Source of the DNA: a virus
Reading direction: 5' to 3' (one strand)
DNA: 45,761 nt
IMG/VR virus record: IMGVR_UViG_3300021197_001777
Coordinates: 1-45,761 of that record
In this document: one piece after another, positions 23,222-33,664 of the stretch
How the letters are laid out: each line of letters starts with the position of its first letter
How positions within the stretch are numbered: the stretch's first letter is position 1
The notes under the pieces: model-generated
Told to the model about the DNA's origin: nothing
The model's database searches: none
What the model saw: only the letters and a program-made list of their open reading frames with translations
Position numbers and translations under genes: made by a program

Positions 23222-26200
23222 GCGTAAAAAAACTATTTGACAATAACAAACAAATCGTTACTGTTGGAAAATTCTTAAAGCTTGGATCGCCAAATCAACT
23301 TGGTGATGGCATTGAGTCTGCGAAGCATTTAGAATTAGCTTTAAAGAAAAAAGACTATTTTCTTCCACCCGTAGATTATTCAAATCCAGAAAACTTTGTA
23401 AAGTTCGGCTCTGCGGAACAATACTACAAAAATGCTTTTGATTATATTTCAAGTTATTATCCATACGACGGATCTAACTTAGAGAGGGTTGAGTTTTATA
23501 ATAAAATCAATCCTTTAGAGAAATATATACTTGATGATATATACCCAACATCTACAGGTTTTATTACCATAGGCTCGAACTATGGAATACCTTCTGTTAA
23601 CGCAACAGGTTATTATTCCACACCAACAGATGAATATGTCCAAATTAAAGGCGGTCCACATTCTGGCTCCATATACAATGAAACAAAAAACAGAACATCT
23701 AACTTAGAGTTTGGTGGAACAAGTGGTACAACTGTAGAGTTCTTCTTGAAAAAGAACACTTTAATTAAATCATCCACTGAATCTGAAAAACAAGTAATAT
23801 TCGATTTGTGGAACGGGTCTGCCACAACAGCCGCAGATTATGGTCGATTGAGGATTGAACTCGTATCAGGTTCAGAAGACCGCTTCTTTGTAACAATGAA
23901 GTCTGGCTCAAATGGCTTTACAAATGTCCAGGTACCATCGGCGGGCGCTCAGACAATCTCTGACGGGACATTTAGAAACTTTTCTTTTGTCTTCAATACT
24001 TCTGGATCATCACCTACAATTGATTTCTTTGTCAATGGTACATGTGTACAAACAGGTATCGGCGGTGCAGTTGGTGATATAGCACTGGTAACTGGTTCTA
24101 TGATCGGTAACATTGGCGCACTGAGAACAGATATATCTGGCTTACCAGGCGCTGCACAAGGATACGGAAAGTTATCTGCCTCTATAGACGAATTTAGATT
24201 TTGGAAAGCCAATCGAAACGATGAACAGATTGGAAGATACTGGTTTGATAATGTCGGCGGCGGTACAGACGCTTATGATGCTAACGTTTCACTGGGTGTC
24301 TATCTTAAGTTTAATGAAGGCATAACTCAGACTGCAAATGTTGACCAGGTGTGTTTGGATTATTCTGGTCGCCTTTCAAACGGTCTATTCGTTGGTTATG
24401 ACGCTTCTCGAAGCAGGGACACAGGTTCCGCCATCAACTCATTGAACCTAGAGTCAGTGGTTGAGGTCGGCGACCCAATCGTTAGAACTGATAACGCAAC
24501 TTACTCATCCACTCGGGCTAAATATATTCTATCTGGGAGTAATTACGATTACAATAACAACGCAAGATTGTTGAACCATTTCCCGAACTGGATTATCGAG
24601 GAAGAAGAAGAGGGTGCAAATGAGCTTGTAAATGTAACACAAATCATTTCAAGTTACTTTGATACACTTTATAATCAACTAACTTCTCTCAAAGAGTTGA
24701 AACATATAAAATATATTAGTGGAAGTATGGAATCTTCCATCAATGAGTATCCCTATAACGATCGCCTTGTTGAATCAATGGGTCTTGAAATGCCAGAGTT
24801 CTTTCAGAATGCTGGTACGCTCCAACAGTTCTTACAGAGAGATGAACAAATAAACTTTGACAACAAGCTTGTCGAAGTAAAGAACTCTATTTACAAGAAC
24901 ATTTATAATAATCTTGCCTTTATCCTTAAATCAAAGGGTACAGAAAAATCAATAAGAAACTTTATAAGATGTCTGGGTGTCAGTGAAGAGATTATAGCTC
25001 TAAACACATATGCAGATAATTCAGACTTCGAGATAAAGAGTAACTATGTTTCGACAACTAGTACGAAGAAGTTCGCTGATTTTACAGGCTTATTAAAACA
25101 GGCTGATGATGAAGCAACAGTTTATCAGTATCCAGAAGTTGGCAATGCCAATTCTAAGGGGTTTATAACAGGTTCATCAGCTATTGAAGAGTTCGCTTTC
25201 TCTTTACAAAGCGAAGTAGTATTTCCAAATAAGGACAACCCTGAGCTTTTATCATATGATATGCCAAGGGTTCTGACTTCTTCTATCATGGGATTTCACA
25301 CCCCAGCAGACACAAATCAGACTTCTACAGACCTAACCTGGGAAACAGCAGGTAATGATTATGGTCTGCAAATATATCTTGTCAGATCACCAGGTCAATA
25401 TGCAAAAGTATATCAACCAGACTTTCTTGTTCGTGACGGGTATTTCTTAGTAAAAGATCGTGCGGGAACAACACTTCTAACAAGCTCTATATTCAATGAT
25501 GTATATGATAACCAAAAATGGAATTTGACGCTTTCTTTGCGTCCTAAGAAATACCCATTCAATGATGGTATCAACGGAGCCGCTGTCTCAGCAGATGGTT
25601 ATACTTTAGAACTATATGGTGTTAATTATGATACTGGAATCAAGAGAAATAGTTTCTTAGCGTCCAAAGCTGTATCTTATAATGATGGTTCGAAAATTAT
25701 AGAATCGAACAAGCGTGTATATACCGGTGCCCATAGAACAAACTTTACTGGAAGTGTTTTAAATAACACTGACGTTAGAGCTTCTAGTGTACGATTCTGG
25801 TCTGATTATTTACCTACTGGGACTCTAGACCTACAAGCGAAAGAGGCAGATGGGCATGGTCGCATAAGACCACAGAAGAATGCTTATTCCTTTCAGGCAA
25901 ACAATCCAGGGGTATATATACCAGAAATACAAACACTTGCACTAAACTGGGATTTTGCCAACATCACAGGAAGTGATGCATCGGGCCGCTTTACTGTTTC
26001 TGACATTTCTTCAGGTTCAGCAGCAGCAGATTACCCAGCAGAATATCAAGGATCAGTCTTTAGTAAGTTCAACCTCCGCCAGCATACTGGTCGAGGAGAT
26101 TTCTTCGGAGCTAGCTTTACCCCCGTAAGAAAAGAATATATTTATGTTGACAAACTCCAGATACCTGAGTATATCGGTGGCGATGAGATGGTCAAATCTC

Positions 26201-29200
26201 TCAACTCTGATGAACAAACTTTCGGTATCTACACTCGACCAGAAACATTCTACTTTGCTATAGAAAGAAGCATGTATCGAAGCATCTCTAACAGGATGCT
26301 GGAACTGTTTGCTAGTATCGAAGATTTTAACAATCTAATCGGTGAACCAGTAAACAAGTATCGCTTGAACTACAAGCGAATGGAAAAAATAAGAGAAATA
26401 TTCTTTAGAAAAGTAAAGAATGACATTCCTGATTTAGAGAAATACGTTGATTATTACAAATGGCTAGACACCTCAATGAATCAAGTCATTGAAGAGTTCT
26501 TCCCAGAATCTGCCCGTCACGCTAGTGATGTTCGTAAAGTTGTGGAAAATCACGTACTTGAACGACCAAAGATCAGACATAAGATTTCTATTCTTAGAGA
26601 TAAGCACCCAGGCGGACCAGGCGGGATAGAAGGCTCTCCGAGGGGCACAGTATGTCTGGATATTCCAGGCTGGGGTAAAAACCACCACCCCATTTCTGGT
26701 CGAGAAGACGAGAACTGCACCTGGTGGAGAACCCGAGCAGAGAGAGATGTATCTCCTTTGGTAGCTACTGGCGGCGTGTTGGTCACTCGTAATGCTGTAT
26801 TGAATGCATTATCTAGAGAAATCGATCCTATTTTAGATCGTGCTGATTTACCAACTCCAACTAATAAACAAACCGGCGCAAACTCTGTTGTCTGTTTGTC
26901 CGCAAAAATACTTCCTCCTTATTATGGTGGTATCAACCAAGATCTTAGTAAAAAGAGAAGACTACGAGACCTAACTTTTGATAGATTTGAAGAGTTAGAA
27001 GACTGTAGCGACGAATTTGAACCAAATCAAAAGAAAAAGATTGCATTCCGAGCAACCAAGGGCGGTGTAGAGTACAAGGGTAATCTTGTAACTCCATTCA
27101 CAGCATTGAGTTCAAGTGTTACGACGGGTTACAATGCCTCTTTGATTTCTAGCGGACTCACTGGAATCTCACTAACCAACATTCATGAAGATTCAGTTCA
27201 CCCTTATCGCCAAAGTGTACCAATGCAGGGTCCATTCACTGAGCGCTGGGTAGGTGGCATCCAAGCAAGGCACGTTGCCCCATTTAGAGTAACAGATAGA
27301 GCAGAGGAATATAGTTTAACAATAGCCTCTGGCGCTGGCTCGATAACAACACTTACTGTCGAAAATACTCCTAAAGGTCAATACCTAAGAGGCTTGGCTT
27401 CGAAATCGCCGGTAAACATTCAAAACATTAAAACTGTTGTATCGGGACACACTGTTGATCAGGGTGTAAGAGAAGTCGGCAACTACTCAAAATATTATGA
27501 AGTTGTACAGGGTAACGATAGATCCCAAACGAATATGGATCTTGCATTCAATGCTAGTAAATATTCATTCACTATGCCTTCGGCTTTCCTAACAACTCCT
27601 GCCCGACGAACAGCAGGATTGACAGGTTCAGCGGATTACCCTGCTCCTCGTCAGCGCCCTGACGTCGCCGCAACTGTTGTCTTGATCACGGATAGTGCGC
27701 CCATCGCCGCCGATGATGGCAAGACAATCATTATTGCAAATCACGACGGAAGTTCTGTTACCTTTACGATAACACCAGCCACGACTTCTGCAACTCAGAT
27801 CTCTCGTGCTGCATCTGGTAACGCCGATGACTTTGCTGACGCTATAAAAGCATCTATGGACCTTGCTGTTACGGCAGGAACTTTGAAAGGTACAGTGTCG
27901 GCTGTAGAAAACGATGGCAACGGAAACCCAAGAAAAGTAACAATAACTTCTGGTGTTGCTGGTCTTATAGGAAATAAAACTGTCAAGGGAACACTAATCA
28001 CTGGCGGCGGCGGAGAAGTTGTATGCAATCCAGCAGGTAACATACCCGGAAGCGGTAATGGTGCTTTAGCATTCACTGGCGGCGAAGATGCTGCTCGTTC
28101 AAATGAAACAATATTTGTAGACAGATTCTCATCCCCAGGTTCGAAACAAGACTCAAAACAGCAGTTTAGAGATGTAAACTCAGACCAATATTCTCCAAAC
28201 AATGCATTACCATTCAGAAATATGGCGGTAAGGCAGCCTCACAATAATGATCTAAAAGATCATTCTCTCTTTGGTGGACTTGTTGGTGTTAACTCAGCTA
28301 CAGTAAATTTGATTACAGATTCCGCTCCAATCGCTGCCGATGATGGTAAGACAATCATTATCACAAACCACGATGGTAGTATTGTTACACTTACTATGAC
28401 ACCAGCTACTACTTCGGCAACTCAGATTTCTCGTCTTGCTTCCAGTAATGCTGATAACTTTGCAGATGCCATCAAGGCATCTATGGACCTAGCCTTCGCT
28501 GCGGGGACACTAAAATCTACCGTATCTGACGTTCTAAACGACGCCACGCCCAACCCAAGAATGATTATCTTGACCTCAGAAGTTAGGGGAACAGTAGGTA
28601 ATAAATCAGTAAGCGGAACTTTGATAACTGGTGGTGGTGGAGAAGTGATTTGCAATCCTGCTGGCAATAATCCTGCCGTAGGTAACGGTACTCTAGCATT
28701 TACTGGCGGAACTGACAAACCTTCAGTTCATAAAGTACAAAGGAATGGGGTACAACAGCTAAGAACAGGCGTGACCTATCCAGCATCAACCGTTATAACT
28801 GCCAGTATTTATGATAATGCTTTTGTAACTCGCCCCGTGCCTGCTGCTGATAGATCCCAATGGACATCTTATCTAGTGGGCGCTGATAACTCTTCTATGT
28901 ATGATCAATATATTTCCTTGCGTTCAAGATATCCTGAGAATATTTCTTTTGCTTCCCAGGATCCTGTAACTGAAGCTTCATTTAACTCTGCTACAGAAAA
29001 CAACTTATCCTTACAAAGTCAGTTCAAGTGGTCTAATAACCGTAACTTTGTACCTTGGAAGCAGATTAGTAACTCTGAGAATCCATACGCTAAGTTCTAC
29101 ACAAAGAACAACACGTATGAGCTAGCTCCTCAAATAGTCGAGAGTAGTCAGGTTGGTACTGGTCTGCCTGTAAGATCTTTTGCTGATGGTTCAAGAGGTA

Positions 29201-32200
29201 CAATACCTACAAGTGTCCGTCAAGTCAGTGACCGTAAAGGTAATCTATCAAACTATTATTACTCGTTGTCACTTAGGGAAGCTCCGGTAACATCCAGATA
29301 CAAGCCGTTGATCCACCAGATCAGAACTCCTTTAGGTACTCCTGCATCAACATCCGATGAAGCCGTTACCGTAAGTTTGAAATATAGCTATGGTAATGAT
29401 TTGATGGGATTTGCCAACAGAGAACTAAACAGACTTATTCAAGGAAAGACCAAGTTCTCTTATGGGACAATCAAGAGACCATATGAAATCTTGAGAGAAC
29501 AGTTTGTTCCAGCAGCACCACGCTCAATTAGTGGAACAGACTTAATAAAAGTATTCTCATACTCTGAAACAATATATCCAAAAGAAGTGTATACTTACTT
29601 GTCAGGGTCTAGGGCAAGGTTGTCATTCGCTAATGATTTCTGGAAAGATGACTCAATTGTTACAAGTTATAATGTTGGGGCGTTTGTTAAGTACAGTGAT
29701 TTACTAACTCCGGCAAATCAAACAACCTTTGTCCGACAGTTACCAAGAGTTCGAACCCCTTTCACTACATCTCAGGGATATGCTGTCAAAGCAAAAGAAA
29801 ATACTCCTTTCAATACTTTGGACGCATCTTTCCCAATAGCAACTGGTGCCGGCAAAGCATCAATCTGGTCACTTGATTCATTCATGTATTCTGACTCCAC
29901 AACCTCATTATCGACTATTTTAACTGCATCTGCCCCTGTTTTGCTGGGCGATGCCGCTACAATGCCTTGTGGTGAGTTGATGATGACACACTATGGAACA
30001 GTCGATGACGGTGTAACAAATACTCTTTTAGCCAATGGTACAGCGTCTTATCAGACATCCAGTGTAAACTCGGCACAATATGTATATAATGTTCCTGTTA
30101 CAACTTTCGCACAACTTGCTGTAGCAGCAGCCGCAGCACAATGTTCTGTTACAATAACCAGTAATAATGCAACTCTTTTAGACCCATCAGCCGCTGGTGA
30201 TCCCACCTCTGGAACACCCCCCAAGGGTATTAAAATCTATGATAACTCGGGCAATTTTGTTACTTTCTGGTTTGACCAATCTAAACCACCCCTTTCACCT
30301 AATCGTCTTGATGCCAATAACTATCAGGCAGGTATTGGATCAACTCCTTCCGGCGTTGATGTCGTTGCCCTTGGGTTATATAATGCCATTGCCTTGGCTA
30401 AAACCAATGCAGAACTTTTAGTAACAGCCGTATCACCAACAACCGGCTTGGTGACAGTCGTAGCTGATAATCCCGGCGCTGCAATAAACACAACTGCGGT
30501 TGGTGGCACAGGCATTGGTACTGTGGCTACTCAAATACCTTATGCAGGTGGTGTTGACGCTGGTGTAAGAAACGGCGGCGAAAGACCTGAGCCACGATCT
30601 CCTGGTTCTGCCTATACAAGACCCGCTTGGACTGCTGGTATCGAGCGCCGTTATGTTGACGGTGGGAACAAGGGAACTTTAGCACAAGCACAATATCCCT
30701 TCTATAACACTTACGAAGAGTTTGCAAAAGATATTAGACTTGTGGCTAAAGATCACACGATCGTACCAGAGTTTAGAGTTAGTGAACATGTTTCTCAATA
30801 TGAACAACAAGGATCTCTTTTCTCTATTATATCTGATTCCCTTGAAATTACGGGATCAAACAATAATAACTTCAATGGTGCGAATCCACTCTTTTATGAG
30901 AGATTCTCTCAAACTGATGACATTGAGTTTTTAGAGGACTTTATGCCAACAAACGAAGGTGATAGAAACTACATCTTCAATAAGTACCCAAGACACTTCG
31001 AGATAAACTCAGAGGCTATCGTTAAGCTTTTACCATATGATGGTTTCTATCCAGTGGATAGGACTTTAGACTTAGCTACATTGTTTAGTTCGTCTTATGG
31101 TCCAAACGCTGTTATAACTGGTACCTCTGCCGCTAACAAAGCTTCATGGCGCTCAATCTTGAGACCCTTTTATTCTCCAGGTATTATGTACAATGCAATC
31201 AAATCTGGGCTTGCTGTTGATTATCCAATAAGAAGATCTGGCAGAAATGATACACAATTCGAAGATGTTTCTGTAAGTAACGCAGATCCACTTAAAGGTT
31301 GTCTTAGTGGCACTTTAACCGCCTTGACTCCCGAGGGAAGTATTCCGGGTCAAAGAAGAAGAAATCTTACAAATGCTGAATGGTCCTCGGCTGCAACAGA
31401 TGCAAACAAATTCTATTGGGCAGACCGGCTTCCTTTTGAAACAATACTTGACCCAGCGGAAGCTCTGAGAACAGGTTTCGAGAGACCGACTGTATTGTCT
31501 GATATTAATAGTTTGATGTCTCTCGACGCAAGCGGCTCTATAAGCAACAAGAGTCTTGATGACTCTCTTTATAAGAAAGCTGTTTCTAACTTTTTAGCCA
31601 ACGTACCGAAGTTCTTTCTCAAGAAGAAAGAAAACAAGTTTGGCTCAAATGGAAATCTTACAAAGTTTGTCTCTCAGTTCGGCGCACCTGCAATATTTGG
31701 CGGGGAAACAGCCAACCGAGTAAGAACTGTGAATGTCGAGAGAGATTCTGCTTATATGATGGAAATTGGACTTCTAAAGACAGAAGACTTCAGTTTCTAC
31801 AGTAACCCATATGCTTTCGGTATTCCAACTGCAACAGGTTCAGTTGCTTGGGAATCACTAGCAACAAACCAAACCCCCTCAGGTTCAGACTGGCCTAGAC
31901 GTCGAGGAGAGTTTGCTCCATACACTCCTCCACATTATTACGGACCCTCATTAGCTCGTGTTACCTTCATGCCTATCGGGGACAAGGAAGAATATACACT
32001 AGAAGAGATCTTAAACAATGATCGTGGTGAAGTTTTCGTGAGTTTCCTCAATGAAAGTGGAAGCTACTATGATATTACTTCCGGCTCCTTCGTGGATAGA
32101 GATGGTAATCCCGCCATCACTACTGCTAGTCCAGACTATGGCTGGAACCGTGCTTGGCAGAATCGTATGGATATTGATGCTTCTATTAGCATTGGAAATG

Positions 32201-33639
32201 AGTTCCCAATTGACGGCGGAGGAAAATATAAATCTCTTGATCCTAATAAATGGGTCATTATGCCAAAATGGGAATGCCCAACTTTGGATTTCCCAAATAG
32301 AGATGTATCTGATGTATATGAGTTCTCATCATCAGTTACTCCTGGGGAATATGTCCAGCAAACGCAGGGCATGTGGCACCAGTATGGCGTAATGCCAAAC
32401 AACAACCAGGGTTCTTATCTTTATATTAAGGATGTCCCAACTGGTGATGATGAAGAATATGATTATGTTGCTATTGGAACGGCTCCAGTGGCAAACACAG
32501 AGATTGCATACAAATATGCCTGCAAGATCCCATCATTTGTAACGAACGCAAATAGAACAGTCAGATCTTTAGCAGACCTTGTTGGATTTGATCCTGATGA
32601 AATCATTCGAAAAGGATTCGACCCAGCTAAAGCAAAGAGGCTGGGCGAACTTGCGGAGTCTAATGAAAAATCTATTTCTGAGGCAATCTTAGCTCTTCCA
32701 TTCTATATCGATAAAGAACAAAATACAAGACTAATAACCTTACAAGCTCCAGCAGATAAACTAGGGCCAAAAATCAAACAGTTCAGAAAACAGTTTACCA
32801 AGTTTTCTCTACCACCTTCTCTCTCTTCTAAACTGTTGGGTATGGTGCCTAGTGGCTATCCAAACATACCTGACCTAATAAATCCATTTGGTGGTGATGA
32901 TTATGACTCCATATTATCTGGTGAATCAATGGCGGAAACCCCCGTTGTGTACTTGATGGAGCACAAAGTAAATCTTACAAGACAAGATCTTGCAGATATC
33001 TGGCAAGGTATTATGCCCGATCTATCTACAGGATTTTCAACTAGCCTAGCCGCAGTAGATCATTATATGCCTGGCGATAATGTAGAGGAAGAAACGACAA
33101 GATTCCCAGAGATATTGAGGGAACAACTAAACATAGGCGCTCGAAGAAGCGGTCACCCCCGTTATGATTTGCTAGATGTTGTTAGATCTCCTGATAAGCT
33201 TGGTTTATTTCCTGATATAAAATGGCTTGTCTTCAAGGTAAAAGAAAGAGGCATTGCTGATTATACCCAAATGGTTATCGAGGAAGTAGAAGGGGAAACT
33301 GCGTTTACATATGACAGTGTACGCCAAACTCTTCTCAATGGAGGAGCATCAGAAGATCAAGCATCTACCCTGTTGAGGAGTCGAGATGACTTCTCAAAGA
33401 ATATGTACATTTATAAGCACCGTTTAGACGACCCAACATTTAACTGGCCTTATGATTATTGCTCTCTGATAGAGCTAGGTAAGATCAACACCAAAGTAGG
33501 ATTCCGCCCAGAACTAGACCGAGAAAATACCGAAGCCGCAGCCGTGGCTCAAAGAATCGAAGATGCTGTAGAAAGTCCATTACCAGACGGTGTTGGTAGA
33601 AACGGTTTACCAGGCGTTGGTTCCGGGAATGGATTTTAA
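23218..33639 (+). CDS. Giant multidomain baseplate/tail-fibre protein, 3473 aa
   Basis: ATG overlaps the upstream stop. The frame is intact for 10.4 kb. Residues about 130-370 form a LamG/concanavalin-like lectin domain (GTTVEFFLKK, ASIDEFRFWKANRN, GVYLKFNEG). Residues about 440-600 have HFPNWI, then LVEVKNSIYKNIYNNLAF and SKGTEKSIRNFIRCLG (about 570-585), which resembles the gpI/T4 gp7-type wedge segment with its conserved Gly-Thr turn. Residues 1486-1622 and 1695-1831 are two copies of one beta-rich domain, about three quarters identical, with a diverged third copy near 2310-2450. A C-terminal region (about 3090-3473) is rich in charged helices. It probably combines a wedge protein with host-recognition domains. 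The exact role is inferred. Confidence 0.85.
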   Translation: MSVKKLFDNNKQIVTVGKFLKLGSPNQLGDGIESAKHLELALKKKDYFLPPVDYSNPENFVKFGSAEQYYKNAFDYISSYYPYDGSNLERVEFYNKINPLEKYILDDIYPTSTGFITIGSNYGIPSVNATGYYSTPTDEYVQIKGGPHSGSIYNETKNRTSNLEFGGTSGTTVEFFLKKNTLIKSSTESEKQVIFDLWNGSATTAADYGRLRIELVSGSEDRFFVTMKSGSNGFTNVQVPSAGAQTISDGTFRNFSFVFNTSGSSPTIDFFVNGTCVQTGIGGAVGDIALVTGSMIGNIGALRTDISGLPGAAQGYGKLSASIDEFRFWKANRNDEQIGRYWFDNVGGGTDAYDANVSLGVYLKFNEGITQTANVDQVCLDYSGRLSNGLFVGYDASRSRDTGSAINSLNLESVVEVGDPIVRTDNATYSSTRAKYILSGSNYDYNNNARLLNHFPNWIIEEEEEGANELVNVTQIISSYFDTLYNQLTSLKELKHIKYISGSMESSINEYPYNDRLVESMGLEMPEFFQNAGTLQQFLQRDEQINFDNKLVEVKNSIYKNIYNNLAFILKSKGTEKSIRNFIRCLGVSEEIIALNTYADNSDFEIKSNYVSTTSTKKFADFTGLLKQADDEATVYQYPEVGNANSKGFITGSSAIEEFAFSLQSEVVFPNKDNPELLSYDMPRVLTSSIMGFHTPADTNQTSTDLTWETAGNDYGLQIYLVRSPGQYAKVYQPDFLVRDGYFLVKDRAGTTLLTSSIFNDVYDNQKWNLTLSLRPKKYPFNDGINGAAVSADGYTLELYGVNYDTGIKRNSFLASKAVSYNDGSKIIESNKRVYTGAHRTNFTGSVLNNTDVRASSVRFWSDYLPTGTLDLQAKEADGHGRIRPQKNAYSFQANNPGVYIPEIQTLALNWDFANITGSDASGRFTVSDISSGSAAADYPAEYQGSVFSKFNLRQHTGRGDFFGASFTPVRKEYIYVDKLQIPEYIGGDEMVKSLNSDEQTFGIYTRPETFYFAIERSMYRSISNRMLELFASIEDFNNLIGEPVNKYRLNYKRMEKIREIFFRKVKNDIPDLEKYVDYYKWLDTSMNQVIEEFFPESARHASDVRKVVENHVLERPKIRHKISILRDKHPGGPGGIEGSPRGTVCLDIPGWGKNHHPISGREDENCTWWRTRAERDVSPLVATGGVLVTRNAVLNALSREIDPILDRADLPTPTNKQTGANSVVCLSAKILPPYYGGINQDLSKKRRLRDLTFDRFEELEDCSDEFEPNQKKKIAFRATKGGVEYKGNLVTPFTALSSSVTTGYNASLISSGLTGISLTNIHEDSVHPYRQSVPMQGPFTERWVGGIQARHVAPFRVTDRAEEYSLTIASGAGSITTLTVENTPKGQYLRGLASKSPVNIQNIKTVVSGHTVDQGVREVGNYSKYYEVVQGNDRSQTNMDLAFNASKYSFTMPSAFLTTPARRTAGLTGSADYPAPRQRPDVAATVVLITDSAPIAADDGKTIIIANHDGSSVTFTITPATTSATQISRAASGNADDFADAIKASMDLAVTAGTLKGTVSAVENDGNGNPRKVTITSGVAGLIGNKTVKGTLITGGGGEVVCNPAGNIPGSGNGALAFTGGEDAARSNETIFVDRFSSPGSKQDSKQQFRDVNSDQYSPNNALPFRNMAVRQPHNNDLKDHSLFGGLVGVNSATVNLITDSAPIAADDGKTIIITNHDGSIVTLTMTPATTSATQISRLASSNADNFADAIKASMDLAFAAGTLKSTVSDVLNDATPNPRMIILTSEVRGTVGNKSVSGTLITGGGGEVICNPAGNNPAVGNGTLAFTGGTDKPSVHKVQRNGVQQLRTGVTYPASTVITASIYDNAFVTRPVPAADRSQWTSYLVGADNSSMYDQYISLRSRYPENISFASQDPVTEASFNSATENNLSLQSQFKWSNNRNFVPWKQISNSENPYAKFYTKNNTYELAPQIVESSQVGTGLPVRSFADGSRGTIPTSVRQVSDRKGNLSNYYYSLSLREAPVTSRYKPLIHQIRTPLGTPASTSDEAVTVSLKYSYGNDLMGFANRELNRLIQGKTKFSYGTIKRPYEILREQFVPAAPRSISGTDLIKVFSYSETIYPKEVYTYLSGSRARLSFANDFWKDDSIVTSYNVGAFVKYSDLLTPANQTTFVRQLPRVRTPFTTSQGYAVKAKENTPFNTLDASFPIATGAGKASIWSLDSFMYSDSTTSLSTILTASAPVLLGDAATMPCGELMMTHYGTVDDGVTNTLLANGTASYQTSSVNSAQYVYNVPVTTFAQLAVAAAAAQCSVTITSNNATLLDPSAAGDPTSGTPPKGIKIYDNSGNFVTFWFDQSKPPLSPNRLDANNYQAGIGSTPSGVDVVALGLYNAIALAKTNAELLVTAVSPTTGLVTVVADNPGAAINTTAVGGTGIGTVATQIPYAGGVDAGVRNGGERPEPRSPGSAYTRPAWTAGIERRYVDGGNKGTLAQAQYPFYNTYEEFAKDIRLVAKDHTIVPEFRVSEHVSQYEQQGSLFSIISDSLEITGSNNNNFNGANPLFYERFSQTDDIEFLEDFMPTNEGDRNYIFNKYPRHFEINSEAIVKLLPYDGFYPVDRTLDLATLFSSSYGPNAVITGTSAANKASWRSILRPFYSPGIMYNAIKSGLAVDYPIRRSGRNDTQFEDVSVSNADPLKGCLSGTLTALTPEGSIPGQRRRNLTNAEWSSAATDANKFYWADRLPFETILDPAEALRTGFERPTVLSDINSLMSLDASGSISNKSLDDSLYKKAVSNFLANVPKFFLKKKENKFGSNGNLTKFVSQFGAPAIFGGETANRVRTVNVERDSAYMMEIGLLKTEDFSFYSNPYAFGIPTATGSVAWESLATNQTPSGSDWPRRRGEFAPYTPPHYYGPSLARVTFMPIGDKEEYTLEEILNNDRGEVFVSFLNESGSYYDITSGSFVDRDGNPAITTASPDYGWNRAWQNRMDIDASISIGNEFPIDGGGKYKSLDPNKWVIMPKWECPTLDFPNRDVSDVYEFSSSVTPGEYVQQTQGMWHQYGVMPNNNQGSYLYIKDVPTGDDEEYDYVAIGTAPVANTEIAYKYACKIPSFVTNANRTVRSLADLVGFDPDEIIRKGFDPAKAKRLGELAESNEKSISEAILALPFYIDKEQNTRLITLQAPADKLGPKIKQFRKQFTKFSLPPSLSSKLLGMVPSGYPNIPDLINPFGGDDYDSILSGESMAETPVVYLMEHKVNLTRQDLADIWQGIMPDLSTGFSTSLAAVDHYMPGDNVEEETTRFPEILREQLNIGARRSGHPRYDLLDVVRSPDKLGLFPDIKWLVFKVKERGIADYTQMVIEEVEGETAFTYDSVRQTLLNGGASEDQASTLLRSRDDFSKNMYIYKHRLDDPTFNWPYDYCSLIELGKINTKVGFRPELDRENTEAAAVAQRIEDAVESPLPDGVGRNGLPGVGSGNGF
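27673..28083 (+). repeat. Duplicated domain, copy 1, within the giant protein
   Basis: Encodes residues 1486-1622 of the 3473-aa protein. Key landmarks are LITDSAPIAADDGKTIII, TPATTSATQISR, NADDFADAIKASMDLA, GTLITGGGGEV and LAFTGG. It aligns without gaps to copy 2; I count about 31 differing residues of 137. It appears inserted between a TGSADYP-type backbone strand and the following ETIFVDRFSSPG. Confidence 0.9.
28300..28710 (+). repeat. Duplicated domain, copy 2, within the giant protein
   Basis: Encodes residues 1695-1831, exactly 209 residues after copy 1. The protein is largely conserved but many third codon positions differ (for example GCGCCCATCGCC against GCTCCAATCGCT), so the duplication is not recent or was followed by selection on the protein. 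Confidence 0.9.
30139..30564 (+). repeat. Diverged third copy of the duplicated domain (possible)
   Basis: Residues about 2308-2449 show the same order: a strand KGIKIYDNSGNFVTFWF like the KTIII-NHDGS-VTFTI of copy 1, a helix VDVVALGLYNAIALAKTN like the DAIKASMDLA helix, then LVTVVADNPGAAINTT and a closing AGGVDAG. Similarity is low and judged by pattern only. Confidence 0.45.
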
Positions 33640-33664
33640 AACCTTTGTAGGTGATATTTAGATT

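Noticed and set aside
27795-28718. Open minus-strand frames opposite the duplicated domains (27795-28202 and 28422-28718)
   Set aside because: They mirror each other because the plus-strand domain is duplicated; they have no ribosome sites and lie inside an intact conserved gene.
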